A stretch of DNA of 55,747 bases from an uncultured Marinoscillum sp. (GTDB lineage: Bacteria > Bacteroidota > Bacteroidia > Cytophagales > MED-G16), in contig CACPJB010000003.1 of assembly GCA_902634135.1 (NCBI GenBank), positions 1-55,747 of the forward strand, in the 5' to 3' direction. A program made the translations under genes and the position numbers. Numbering within the stretch: position 1 is the first letter of the stretch; each line of letters starts with the position of its first letter. The notes beneath the pieces are model-generated. The model had not been told where the DNA came from. It searched no databases and saw only the letters and a program-made list of their open reading frames with translations. This document shows positions 44,035-54,600 of this stretch, one piece after another.

Positions 44035-45225
44035 ATGAACTTTTTTCAAAAAATTATAGAAATGACTAGTTTAAATGAGTTGATGATTGAGCCTTACTAT
44101 TTATTAATGATATTAATATCTATTTTTCTTTTATATCTTGGAATAGCAAAAAAATACGAGCCATTGCTTCTTGTTCCAATTGGATTTGGTATTTTGATTT
44201 CAAACATTCCCGGATCAAATCTTGGAGTTGTTAAAATTGATGAGAGTTTAGGATTAATTCAAATTGCTCAAAATCATGGCATTATTAATTTTTTATATTA
44301 TGCCTTAATAAAAACTGGGTTTTTACCTCCTCTTATATTTATGGGGGTTGGTGCTTTAACTGATTTTGGTCCAATGTTAAAAAATTTAAGGTTAGTGTTT
44401 TTTGGAGCTGCTGCTCAAATTGGAATTTTTACTGTTTTAATTATTGCTAGTTTAATTGGTTTTACAAATCAAGAAGCAGCTTCTTTAGCTATTATTGGTG
44501 GTGCAGATGGTCCAACAGCCATATATACATCAATTGTTCTTGCACCTCATCTACTAGGGCCAATAGCTATAGCAGCCTATTCTTATATGGCATTAGTTCC
44601 TGTAATTATTCCTTTTATTGTAAAATATACTATAACAAAGAAAGAGATATTAATAAATATGAAAGAACAGGATGAAAAATTTCCTAGCTCTGATGAAATT
44701 AAAAATTTGTCAACAATTAAAATTATTTTTCCAATTATGATGACAATTATTGTTTCGCTGATAGTTCCCTCTTCTACCCCTTTAATTGGTTTTTTAATGT
44801 TTGGAAACCTTATAAAAGAAATTGGGTCAACAACTAATAGGCTCTCAAAAGCAGCATCTAATAATATATTAAATACTAGTACAATATTTCTTGGATTATC
44901 TATTGGTGCAACTATGACTCCAGATTCTTTCTTAAATGCACAAACGATTGGAATTATTGTTGGAGGGTTATTTGCATTTATGATATCAATAATAGGTGGT
45001 ATTCTAGCAGTTAAGATATTTAATCTTACAACTAAGAAAAAAATTAATCCATTGATTGGCGCAACAGGACTAAGTGCTGTTCCTATGGCTAGTAGAGTCG
45101 CAAATGATATAGCTATTAAGAATGACCCACAAAATCACATTCTACATTATGCAATGGCTAGTAATATATCTGGTGTAATTGGTTCTGCAGTTGCTGCAGG
45201 AGTTCTAATTTCTTTTTTAAGTTAA
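44035..45225 (+). CDS. oadB: Na+-translocating decarboxylase beta subunit
   Basis: 396 residues with about ten membrane helices. It contains the GGADGPTAIYTS motif, whose Asp is central to Na+ transport in OadB, and the second repeat SAVPMASRVAND. It releases CO2 from carboxybiotin and couples this to export of Na+. It completes the G-A-B operon (gaps of 1 and 4 bases). The stop lies 2 bases from the convergent LOG gene. Confidence 0.94.
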   Translation: MNFFQKIIEMTSLNELMIEPYYLLMILISIFLLYLGIAKKYEPLLLVPIGFGILISNIPGSNLGVVKIDESLGLIQIAQNHGIINFLYYALIKTGFLPPLIFMGVGALTDFGPMLKNLRLVFFGAAAQIGIFTVLIIASLIGFTNQEAASLAIIGGADGPTAIYTSIVLAPHLLGPIAIAAYSYMALVPVIIPFIVKYTITKKEILINMKEQDEKFPSSDEIKNLSTIKIIFPIMMTIIVSLIVPSSTPLIGFLMFGNLIKEIGSTTNRLSKAASNNILNTSTIFLGLSIGATMTPDSFLNAQTIGIIVGGLFAFMISIIGGILAVKIFNLTTKKKINPLIGATGLSAVPMASRVANDIAIKNDPQNHILHYAMASNISGVIGSAVAAGVLISFLS

Positions 45226-45227
45226 TT

Positions 45228-45764
45228 TTATATTAGGGGTTCTAAATCAGAAATATTTTTAATTATTGAAATTTCTTTAAATATATCAGAATATAAGAAG
45301 TTATTATTCTCCATAACCTTGAACTGTTGAAATAAATGATCATAATATCCATTTAAATTTAAAAGAAATATTGGTTTTGATTTGATACCTAAAATTTTCC
45401 AAGTTGTTATTTCAGAAAATTCCTCTAATGTTCCAATTCCACCTGGAAGAACTATAAATGCATCAGAAATATCATACATTTTTTTTTTTCTATCATGCAT
45501 GTTATCTACAATTATAAGTTCTGAAACATCTTTATTAATTATTTCTTTTTTTGATAAAATTTTTGGTATGATACCAGTCACATGACCTCCTTTTTTTAAA
45601 ATAGTATTTGCAATTATTCCCATAAGACCAATTTTTGCTCCTCCGTAAACTAAATTTTTGTTTTTTTTAAACAGAAGCTCCCCAAGCCTTCTAACTTCAT
45701 CTTCTATTTCATGACTTTTATTTGGTTTACTTGATCCGCAAAAAACACATATATTCTTAATCAT
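45228..45764 (-). CDS. LOG family (TIGR00730) Rossmann protein, nucleotide-5'-monophosphate phosphoribohydrolase type
   Basis: 178 residues. It has VFCGSS at the start, YGGAKIGLMG (about 40-49) and the catalytic PGGIGTLEEFSE near 106-117. LOG proteins cleave the N-glycosidic bond of cytokinin riboside or purine monophosphates and act in nucleotide turnover. Codons for Arg-Lys-Lys-Lys-Met contain a run of eleven A on the coding strand (45479-45489), a possible polymerase slippage point. It is divergent from the antiporter gene. Confidence 0.92.
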   Translation of the reverse strand: MIKNICVFCGSSKPNKSHEIEDEVRRLGELLFKKNKNLVYGGAKIGLMGIIANTILKKGGHVTGIIPKILSKKEIINKDVSELIIVDNMHDRKKKMYDISDAFIVLPGGIGTLEEFSEITTWKILGIKSKPIFLLNLNGYYDHLFQQFKVMENNNFLYSDIFKEISIIKNISDLEPLI

Positions 45765-45784
45765 TATAATATTATCTTATTTTG

Positions 45785-45792
45785 TAACTTTG
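45785..45792 (+). promoter_or_regulatory. Candidate -7 element TAACTTTG for the antiporter gene
   Basis: TAACTTTG fits TAnnTTTG and ends 19 bases before the TTG start at 45812. It supports the TTG start, as a stop codon lies at 45797-45799 in the same frame. Confidence 0.45.
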
Positions 45793-45811
45793 TATCTGAA
45801 GTTGTAATCTA

Positions 45812-47755
45812 TTGGAATTTTTTTATAATTTTTCTTTTGACTCAATAATATTCCTCTCAACATATTTAATTATATGTATATCTTCATTTTACCTTAGCTC
45901 ACGACTCAAAAAATTAGGATTACCTCTTGTAACATGTTTTATTATTGTGGGTTTAATAATAGGGCCAAGTCTTTTAAATATTATTAGTAATAATATTATA
46001 AAAGAAATTGAATTTGTATTTGACATATCTTTAGGTTTTATAGCATTTGCTGCTGGTTCTGAGCTTTTTTTTAAAGAAATAAAAGGAACACTTAATAGTA
46101 TTAAATGGAATACAATAAGCAGTATACTAGTTACATTTATTATTAGTTTTATTCTTGTTTTTTTAGCATTAAATTCATTAGAATTTTTTGATAAAGTTCA
46201 GTTTGATATTAAAATATATTTATCATTATTATGCGCATCAATTTTTGTTGCGAGGTCTCCAGCATCTGCTCTAGCAGTAATAAATGAATTAAGAGCTAAA
46301 GGTAAATTTACATCAACATCAATGGGTGTTTTATGCCTTTCAGATTTTGGTGTTATCTTATTATTTGCAATTATATTTTCTTTAATAAAGTCTATAGATT
46401 ATGGTTCCCTTCAATTTTTAAATATATTAATTATAATCTTTGAAATAATTGTTTCAATTGTTGCTGGTTTTATTTATGGAATTATTTTAAATCTTTTTCT
46501 GAATATCAGTATTAATAAATATATAAAGTATTTTTTATTAGTAATTATTGGATTCTCAGCTTTTATTTTTTCAGACTATATAAGGGATATATCATTATTG
46601 TCATTAAATAAAGAAATAATTTTTGAGCCACTTTTAATATGTATGGTTTCCGGAATATATGTAATTAATAGAACTGATAAAAGACTTGAGTTTTTAGATT
46701 TCGTCGATGTTTCAGGAAAATATATTTATGTTGTTTTCTTTACTCTTATAGGAGCATCGTTAGATATTTTTCTTGTATTTCAGATTTTTCAATATGCTAT
46801 ACTATTTTTTATTATAAGAATTATCTCACTTTTTTTTGCTTCTTACTTGGGGGGTCATCTAGCTAAAGATCATTTTCATTATAAACTATTAGGTTGGACT
46901 CCTCATATTACTCAAGCTGGAGTTTCATTGGGTTTAATTCAACTTATTCAAAATGAATTTAATTATTGGGAGCATGAAATTATTGGGCAAGTATCAATTA
47001 TATTAATTTCTTCAATTATTATTAGTCAGTTTGTAGGTCCACCTATATTTAAATGGGCTTTAAACTTTTTAAAAGAAACTAATAGAAGAAAAAAAATATC
47101 TTTATCTAAAAAAAAGAGGGTCATAATATTTGGACTTGAGCCACAGTCTTTATCTGTTGCATCTCTTCTAAAATCCAGAGATTGGATTGTTGATATTGTA
47201 ACCTTTGAAACAGACAAGTCACTTAAGGTGCCAGAAGGAATTGAAAATATAAAGATTGAAAATATTGATAAATATAATTTTGATAAAATTGAATATACAA
47301 AAGCCGACTCAGTTATATGCTTCTGTTCAGATAAAATAAATCAAGAAATATGTAATTTGTCTCATTCAACTTATGGAAATAAAAACCTAATTGTTAGAAT
47401 AAATGAACACCTAAATGCTGATTCATTTTCTGAGTTTAATATCAAACTTATTCATCCCTCAGATGCAATTATTAATTTAATTGATCAATACGTTAGATCT
47501 CCTTTAGGCACATCAATATTTTTGGGAAAGGAAAAAGATAAGGAGGTTAGAGATATTAGATTAGTTAATGAAAAAATATCTGGATCTCTTTTACGTGATT
47601 TAAAGCTCCCTCGAGATGTGTTAATGTTATCTATTAAAAGAAATGATGAAATAATTCTTAGTCATGGCTACACAAGACTCTTAAAAGAAGATATAATAAC
47701 CTTTTTGGGGTCTAGAAATAGTTTGGATAAGTTAACATTAAGATTTGATAGTTAG
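45812..47755 (+). CDS. Monovalent cation:proton antiporter (CPA2/KefB-like) with C-terminal RCK-type domain
   Basis: 647 residues starting at TTG; a stop codon five codons upstream rules out an earlier start and no ATG lies before the first membrane helix. Residues about 10-410 hold 12 to 13 helices of the Na+/H+ exchanger fold, including ARSPASALAVINELRAKG in the core. Residues about 425-540 resemble a TrkA-N/RCK domain, but the nucleotide loop reads FGLEPQSLS and lacks the GxGxxG motif, so NAD(H) control may be lost. Residues about 560-645 are TrkA-C. It could exchange Na+ or K+ for H+; the ion is not predictable. Confidence 0.87.
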   Translation: MEFFYNFSFDSIIFLSTYLIICISSFYLSSRLKKLGLPLVTCFIIVGLIIGPSLLNIISNNIIKEIEFVFDISLGFIAFAAGSELFFKEIKGTLNSIKWNTISSILVTFIISFILVFLALNSLEFFDKVQFDIKIYLSLLCASIFVARSPASALAVINELRAKGKFTSTSMGVLCLSDFGVILLFAIIFSLIKSIDYGSLQFLNILIIIFEIIVSIVAGFIYGIILNLFLNISINKYIKYFLLVIIGFSAFIFSDYIRDISLLSLNKEIIFEPLLICMVSGIYVINRTDKRLEFLDFVDVSGKYIYVVFFTLIGASLDIFLVFQIFQYAILFFIIRIISLFFASYLGGHLAKDHFHYKLLGWTPHITQAGVSLGLIQLIQNEFNYWEHEIIGQVSIILISSIIISQFVGPPIFKWALNFLKETNRRKKISLSKKKRVIIFGLEPQSLSVASLLKSRDWIVDIVTFETDKSLKVPEGIENIKIENIDKYNFDKIEYTKADSVICFCSDKINQEICNLSHSTYGNKNLIVRINEHLNADSFSEFNIKLIHPSDAIINLIDQYVRSPLGTSIFLGKEKDKEVRDIRLVNEKISGSLLRDLKLPRDVLMLSIKRNDEIILSHGYTRLLKEDIITFLGSRNSLDKLTLRFDS

Positions 47756-47775
47756 TTTTAAAAAGATTGTAAAGT

Positions 47776-47783
47776 TATATTTG
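47776..47783 (+). promoter_or_regulatory. Candidate -7 element TATATTTG for glyS
   Basis: TATATTTG fits TAnnTTTG and ends only 4 bases before the ATG at 47788, so the transcript would be leaderless or nearly so. Confidence 0.35.
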
Positions 47784-47787
47784 TCGA

Positions 47788-49326
47788 ATGGATAACAATG
47801 ATATACTAAAGAAAGTGATTTCTCACTCAAAGGCTAATGGCTTTATTTATCAATCAAGTGAAATTTATGATGGCCTAAGTGCAGTCTATGATTATGGACC
47901 ATATGGTTCAGAACTTAAAAATAATTTGAAAGAGTTTTGGTGGAAGTCGATGACTCAAATGAATGATAATATTGTAGGAATTGACTCCTCAGTGTTTATG
48001 GATCCTATGACATGGAAAGCTTCGGGACACATTGATGCATTTAATGATCCATTAATTGATAATAAAGATTCAAAGAAAAGATACAGGGCGGACGTCTTAA
48101 TAGAAGATTATATTTCTAAAGTAAACTCCAAAATTGAAAAGGAAGTAAAGAAAGCAAGTAAAAGGTTTGGAGATAAATTTGAAGAAAAAGTTTTTAGAGA
48201 AACGAATGAAAGAGTACTAAAATATTCTCGACATATTGAAGAAATTTCAACTAAAATGAATTCTTCTCTTAAATCAAATGATCTAAAAACTTTAAAAAAT
48301 TTAATTGATTCTTTAAATATTAACGACCCTATATCCGGTACGTCTAATTGGACTGACGTAAAGCAATTTAATTTAATGTTTTCTACTGATATTGGATCTT
48401 CTTCAGAGTCTTCAAAAAAAATATATTTAAGACCCGAAACAGCTCAAGGAATATTTCTTAATTTTTTGAATGTTGTAAACTCAACTAGAGTAAAAATACC
48501 ATTTGGAATTGCTCAGATTGGAAAAGCATTCAGAAATGAAATTATTGCAAGACAATTTATATTTAGAATGAGAGAGTTTGAGCAAATGGAAATGCAATTT
48601 TTTGTTGAACCAGGGTCGGAGATGGAATGGTATGAAAAATGGAAAGAGAAAAGAATGAAATGGCATTATGCCTTAGGTCTTGGAAAAAATTCATATAAAT
48701 TTCATGATCATGAAAATTTAGCTCATTATGCTAACGCAGCATGTGATATTGAATTTAATTTTCCTATGGGGTTCAAAGAGCTTGAAGGTATACATTCAAG
48801 AACAGATTTTGACTTAAAAAATCATCAAGAACATTCAGGTAGGAAGCTAAATTATTTCGATCAAAAATCAGGATCGAGCTATATTCCATATGTTGTCGAG
48901 ACTTCAATAGGGCTAGATAGATTATTTTTATCAGTAATTTCCTCTGCTCTTGAGAATGAAAAGTTAGATGATGGGTCAGAAAGAATATTATTAAAGTTAC
49001 CTTTTGAGTTATCACCTATAAAGGTTGCAGTTATGCCTTTAAATGATAAAGATGGATTATCCGAAAAAGCTATAAAAATATATGATGACCTAAAATTAAA
49101 TTTTAATGCTCAATATGATTATAAAGATTCCATTGGCAAAAGATATAGAAGACAAGATGCTATTGGAACCCCTTTTTGTGTTACTGTTGACTATGATTCT
49201 TTAAAAGATGATTCAGTAACAATTAGAAATAGGGATTCAATGAATCAGGAAAGAATTCCTATCAAAAATTTAGAAGCTCATATCTCAAAATTCACTTCTA
49301 TTAATAATTTATTAAGGAAAATTTAA
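47788..49326 (+). CDS. glyS: Glycine--tRNA ligase (alpha2 type)
   Basis: 512 residues, the single-chain homodimeric form used by Bacteroidota. Class II motifs are clear: YGPYGSELKNNL near 36-47, RPETAQGIFLNF near 217-228, FRNEIIARQFIFRMREFEQME (motif 2, near 249) and GLDRLFLSV (motif 3). The anticodon-binding domain occupies about 405-505. It charges tRNA-Gly. The stop shares one base with the next start (TAATG). Confidence 0.96.
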   Translation: MDNNDILKKVISHSKANGFIYQSSEIYDGLSAVYDYGPYGSELKNNLKEFWWKSMTQMNDNIVGIDSSVFMDPMTWKASGHIDAFNDPLIDNKDSKKRYRADVLIEDYISKVNSKIEKEVKKASKRFGDKFEEKVFRETNERVLKYSRHIEEISTKMNSSLKSNDLKTLKNLIDSLNINDPISGTSNWTDVKQFNLMFSTDIGSSSESSKKIYLRPETAQGIFLNFLNVVNSTRVKIPFGIAQIGKAFRNEIIARQFIFRMREFEQMEMQFFVEPGSEMEWYEKWKEKRMKWHYALGLGKNSYKFHDHENLAHYANAACDIEFNFPMGFKELEGIHSRTDFDLKNHQEHSGRKLNYFDQKSGSSYIPYVVETSIGLDRLFLSVISSALENEKLDDGSERILLKLPFELSPIKVAVMPLNDKDGLSEKAIKIYDDLKLNFNAQYDYKDSIGKRYRRQDAIGTPFCVTVDYDSLKDDSVTIRNRDSMNQERIPIKNLEAHISKFTSINNLLRKI

Positions 49327-51623
49327 TGGCAGAAAAATTTTCACACTTTGTTTTAAATAACAGAAAACTCTTCATTTTCTTAATTCTTATTTATACTATG
49401 TTCATGGGATATAAAGGGCTAGATGTAGAATATAATTATGATTTTTCTCAGACAGTGCCAGATACTGATGAGGAAATGATATATTATAATTCATTTAAAA
49501 ACACATTTGGTGAAGATGGGAACGTATTTGCTATTGGGTTGAAAGATTCTTCAATATTTAATATTGAAAACTTCAGGTTATATAACGATTACGTTGGTGA
49601 GGTAGAAAATATATATGGAGTAAAAGGAGCCTTAGGCTTACCAAGGTTACAAGCTCTTAAAAAAAATAATGAAAAGAAAAATTTTAATTTCATTAATATA
49701 TTTGATCCTCTTCCGAATTCTCAATTAGAGTACGACAGTTTATTAAGTCAGATAAAAAACGAAAAATTTTATGAAGGAAAAATTTTGAATGATGTTGGTG
49801 CACTCACGTTACTAGTCACAATAGATAAAAATGTTTTAAATTCTGAAAGTAGAAATAAATTAATGAATGATTTAATTTCTACAAGTGAGAGATTTAGTCT
49901 AGAATCTGGCATAAAGCTTCATTATGCTGGTCTACCTTACTCTAGGTATATTCTTGCAGAGAGTGTAAAAAAAGAATTGACAATGTTACTTATAGTATCT
50001 GTAGTGGTATTAGGAATAATTCTTTTTATTTTCTTCAGATCTATTGATACAGTTTTTGTCCCATTAATTATAATTGGAATAGTTGTCACATGGGTTTTTG
50101 GAACATTAGCTTTATTTGGTTTTAAAATTACTTTATTAACAGGGTTACTTCCTCCTATAATTGTTGTAATTGGAATTCCAAATTGTGTTTACATGTTAAA
50201 TTATTATCATTTTTCAATTCAGAAATTAAAAGATAAAAAAAAGGTGATAGTAAATGTAATAAAGACAATAGGATTAATTACTTTAATTACTAACTTAACA
50301 ACAGCTGTTGGTTTTTTTGTTCTTTCTACTACCGATATAAAAATTTTAACTGAATTTGGAATTGTAGCTGGGGTTAATGTATTAGCTACTTTCTTTGTAA
50401 GTATTTTTTTATTGCCATCTATTTATTTAGCTCTGCCAAAACCTAAAAGTAATCAGGTTAATTATTTAAACTATGAGTTTATAAATTATTTAATTAATGC
50501 TTTTAGAGAGATTTCATTCTCTCACAAGAAAAGAGTTTTTATAGTCTTTTCTATTATATTGATTTTTTCTTTTTATGGATTGTCAAAAATAAAATCAGTT
50601 TCTTTTTTGGTTGATGATGTTCCTGCAGAAAGTTCTTTAATGAAAGATTTAAAGTTTTTTGAATCAAATTTTTCAGGTGTAATGCCTCTTGAAATAGTAG
50701 TTGACTCTAAAATGAAAAAAGGAATTCAGAATCTTAACTTGCTTAAACGGGTTGATAGATTAGAACAATTTTTAGAGCAAAAAGATTATGTGTCATCTCC
50801 AATATCATTGGTCACTTTTATTAAAGCCTCAAGACAAGCATATTATAATAACAATCCCTCATTTTATACCCTTCCAAATAATAGAGATAAAAATTTTATT
50901 TTCCGATATATTTCAGATGGTTATGAAAATAATGTATCAAATGACAATTTGTCAAAATCATTTGTTGATTCAATAGGTCAGAAAATGAGAATATCATTAA
51001 ATGTAGCAGATTTGGGTTCTATGAAGTTAGATTCTGTAGTAAAAAATGTATTTAGGCCTGAGATTGATAAAATATTTTCAAAATCAAAAGCCGAAGTCGC
51101 AATGACAGGTACTACATTGATTTTTATAAAGGGCATTAATTTTTTAGTAGAAAACCTGTTGCAGAGTATGCTTTTAGCCTTTTTTATTATAAGTATAATT
51201 ATGTCTATGCTATTCAAGAATTTTAAAATGGTTATAATATCATTAATTCCAAATATTATACCACTCATTATTGCAGGAGGAATTATGGGATATTTCAATA
51301 TACCCTTAAAGCCTAGTTCAGCATTAGTTTTTAGCATAGTTTTTGGGATATCAGTAGATTATTCAATTCATTTTCTTGCAAAATTTAAGAATGAACTTCT
51401 AAGTAAAAAATTAGAGGATTCTATAATTAATACTATAAATCAAACTGGTAGATCTATGATTTTTACATCATTTATTCTCTTTTTCGGATTTATAATATTT
51501 GCATTTTCTAATTTTGGAGGAACAATTGTGTTAGGTGTGCTAACCTCAATAATTTTATTTGTAGCTATGATTACCAATTTAACTTTATTGCCAAGTATAA
51601 TTTTATATTTCTATAAAAAATAA
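49326..51623 (+). CDS. RND superfamily (MMPL/patched-like) exporter
   Basis: 765 residues. It has two repeats of six helices: helix 1 (about 15-33), a periplasmic loop, helices 2-6 (about 215-375), then helix 7 (about 400-418), a second loop and helices 8-12 (about 610-760). GISVDYSIHFLAKFKNE is the D-Y-containing proton-relay motif of the MMPL group. Proton-driven export of lipids, hopanoids or peptides is typical of relatives; substrate unknown. The start overlaps the glyS stop and ileS follows after 5 bases. Confidence 0.9.
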   Translation: MAEKFSHFVLNNRKLFIFLILIYTMFMGYKGLDVEYNYDFSQTVPDTDEEMIYYNSFKNTFGEDGNVFAIGLKDSSIFNIENFRLYNDYVGEVENIYGVKGALGLPRLQALKKNNEKKNFNFINIFDPLPNSQLEYDSLLSQIKNEKFYEGKILNDVGALTLLVTIDKNVLNSESRNKLMNDLISTSERFSLESGIKLHYAGLPYSRYILAESVKKELTMLLIVSVVVLGIILFIFFRSIDTVFVPLIIIGIVVTWVFGTLALFGFKITLLTGLLPPIIVVIGIPNCVYMLNYYHFSIQKLKDKKKVIVNVIKTIGLITLITNLTTAVGFFVLSTTDIKILTEFGIVAGVNVLATFFVSIFLLPSIYLALPKPKSNQVNYLNYEFINYLINAFREISFSHKKRVFIVFSIILIFSFYGLSKIKSVSFLVDDVPAESSLMKDLKFFESNFSGVMPLEIVVDSKMKKGIQNLNLLKRVDRLEQFLEQKDYVSSPISLVTFIKASRQAYYNNNPSFYTLPNNRDKNFIFRYISDGYENNVSNDNLSKSFVDSIGQKMRISLNVADLGSMKLDSVVKNVFRPEIDKIFSKSKAEVAMTGTTLIFIKGINFLVENLLQSMLLAFFIISIIMSMLFKNFKMVIISLIPNIIPLIIAGGIMGYFNIPLKPSSALVFSIVFGISVDYSIHFLAKFKNELLSKKLEDSIINTINQTGRSMIFTSFILFFGFIIFAFSNFGGTIVLGVLTSIILFVAMITNLTLLPSIILYFYKK

Positions 51624-51628
51624 TTTAG

Positions 51629-54600
51629 ATGGGAAAACGAAAGTTTAATGAACAAACTTCAATTGATTATTATAAAATAAGTAAGGAAATAATTTCTTAT
51701 TGGAATTCGAATAACATTTTTGAGAAGTCAATTAACAGCAGATCTAAAGATAAAATTTTTCCATTTTATGAGGGACCTCCATCAGCCAACGGTATGCCTG
51801 GAATCCATCATGTTATGGCCAGAACAATAAAAGATATTTTTTGTAGATATAAGACACTCAAAGGTTATAGAGTTTATAGGAAAGGTGGTTGGGACACACA
51901 CGGGCTTCCTGTTGAACTTCAAGTTGAAAAAAATTTAGGTATTACAAAAGATGATATAGGAAATAAAATTTCTGTTGCAAAATATAATGAAGAGTGTAAA
52001 GTAGCTGTCATGCAATTCAAAGAGACATGGGAAGAACTTACAGAAAGTATTGGATATTGGCTTGATATTGATGACGCATATATAACTTTTGAAAATAATT
52101 ATATTGAATCTATATGGTGGTCATTAAAGGAACTTTACAAAAAAGATCTCTTATATAAAGGATATACCATTCAACCTTATTCTCCTGCTGCAGGAACTGG
52201 ATTAAGCTCTCATGAACTTAATATGCCTGGAGCATATAAGAATATTAAAGACACTTCGCTAACAGCTCAATTTAAAATAGAGAAAAATAAAAAATCCAAT
52301 GATCTAATTGGTGATAATGATTGTTATTTTCTTGCTTGGACAACTACACCTTGGACCTTGCCCGCTAATAATGGCTTAGCTATAGGTGAAAAAATTAATT
52401 ATGTTTTAATTGAAACTTTTAATAAGTATACTGAGTCAAAAATTAATGTAATAATTGCTGAAAAATGTATTGAAAAGTTTTTTGATTCTAGTAACTTAAA
52501 AACATCTGAAAAATTAGTTTATGATAAACAAAAAATACCTTATAAAATTTTAAATACTTTTAAAGGTAAAGACTTAATTGGATTTGATTATGAACAGTTA
52601 TTACCTTATGTAAAAGCAGAAAAGCCAGCCTTTACTGTTGTATCAGGTGATTTTGTAACTACTGAGGAAGGAACGGGAATAGTTCATATAAGTTTAACTT
52701 TTGGATCTGATGACTTTTATGTTTCAAAGAAAAATAATTTACCTGGAATTTTTGTTAAAAATGAAAAAAATGAAAACGTTCCAATAGTTGACAAGTCTGG
52801 CAATTTTGTAAAAGAAATAGTAGATTTTGCTGGCCTACAAGTTAAATCATTTTCTGATGTTGAAGGGCTTACAACTGATGAGCAAATTTCAATCAAATTA
52901 AAGAAAGAAAATAAGGCATTTGATGTTAAAAAATATGAGCATAGTTATCCGCATTGCTGGAGAACAGATAAGCCTATATTATACTATCCACTTGAATCTT
53001 GGTTTATAAATTCAACAAGACTTAAAGATGATCTTATAAATAAAAATAAAGAAATTAATTGGCAGCCTGAGTCAACAGGAACTGGTCGATTTGGTAACTG
53101 GCTAGAAAATCTTGTTGATTGGAATTTAAGTAGATCTCGATTTTGGGGAACACCACTCCCTATATGGAGAACTAAAGATGGTAAAGAAGAAATTTGTATA
53201 GGAAGTGTTAAAGAATTACAAACAGAAATTAATAAGTCAGTTGAATTAGGCTTAATGAAAAAAAATACTTCAAGTAATATTGATTTACATAGACCATATG
53301 TTGATAAAATTATCTTATCCTCTAAGGATGGGTCACCAATGTATAGAGAAAAAGATATAATTGACGTTTGGTATGATTCTGGATCAATGCCATTCGCACA
53401 ATACCACTATCCATTTGATAACAAAGACCTTTTTGAAAAAATGTTTCCTGCAAAGTTTATTGCTGAGGGAGTGGATCAAACTAGAGGATGGTTTTTTACT
53501 CTCCACGCAATCTCAATAATGTTATTTGGAAAAGTAAGTTATGAAAATGTAATTTCTAATGGTTTAGTATTAGATAAAGATGGAAATAAGATGTCAAAAA
53601 GATTAGGAAATGCTGTTGACCCTTTCAATGTAATTAAAAAGTTCGGTCCTGATGCCACCAGATTGTATATGGTAATTAATTCTAATCCATGGGATAATCT
53701 AAGATTTGATATTGATGGTATATCTGAGATACTTAGAAAGTTTTTTGGAACATTGAATAATGTGTATAATTTTTTCGCTCTATACGCAAATATTGATGGG
53801 TTTACTGGAAAAGAAAAGTTAATTCCTTACGAGAAAAGAAGTCTTGAAGATAAGTGGATTATAAGTAAGTTAAATTCACTTATTAAGATTGTTGAGAATA
53901 AACTTGATAATTATGATCCAACGAAATCATCAAGAGAAATTAATAAGTTTATAAATGATGATTTGAGTAATTGGTATATTAGATTAAATAGAAAAAGATT
54001 TTGGAAAGGAGATCTGACAGATGATAAACTTATGGCATATCAGACTTTATATGAATGCCTTTATAAAGTTTCTATAATTTCTTCTCCTTTTATCCCATTT
54101 TATTCTGAAAAACTATTCAAGAATTTAAATGCATTTAATATTTCTGATTCTGAATCAGTTCATCTTTTAAAATTTCCTGAGATAGATAACAAAAGAATTT
54201 CAGATGTATTAGAAAGAAAAATGTTATATGCTCAAAATATTTCTTCATTAGTTCATTCAATTAGAAAAAAAGAAAAAATTAGAGTAAGGCAACCTCTATC
54301 AAAGATTTCTATACCAATGAAATCAAAAGAAATGGAATATGAAATTAAGGATGTCCAAAATATTATTTTATCTGAGGTAAATGTAAAAGAGATTGAATAT
54401 GTATATGACAACTCTAAAGTTTTTATCAAAAAAATTAAACCAAACTATAAAGAGTTAGGCTCAATTCATGGAAGGAATATGAAGTTGGTAGCAGATAGAA
54501 TATCTTTAATGACACAAGATGAAATTACTTATTTGGAAAATAACAAATCAATAAGTTTAGAGTTAGATAATAATTCGATCATCGAACTATTAGTTAATCA

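Noticed and set aside
51776..51815. GIHH in place of the HIGH signature of IleRS as a defect
   Set aside because: The rest of the enzyme is intact and the variant is usual in Bacteroidota sequences I remember.
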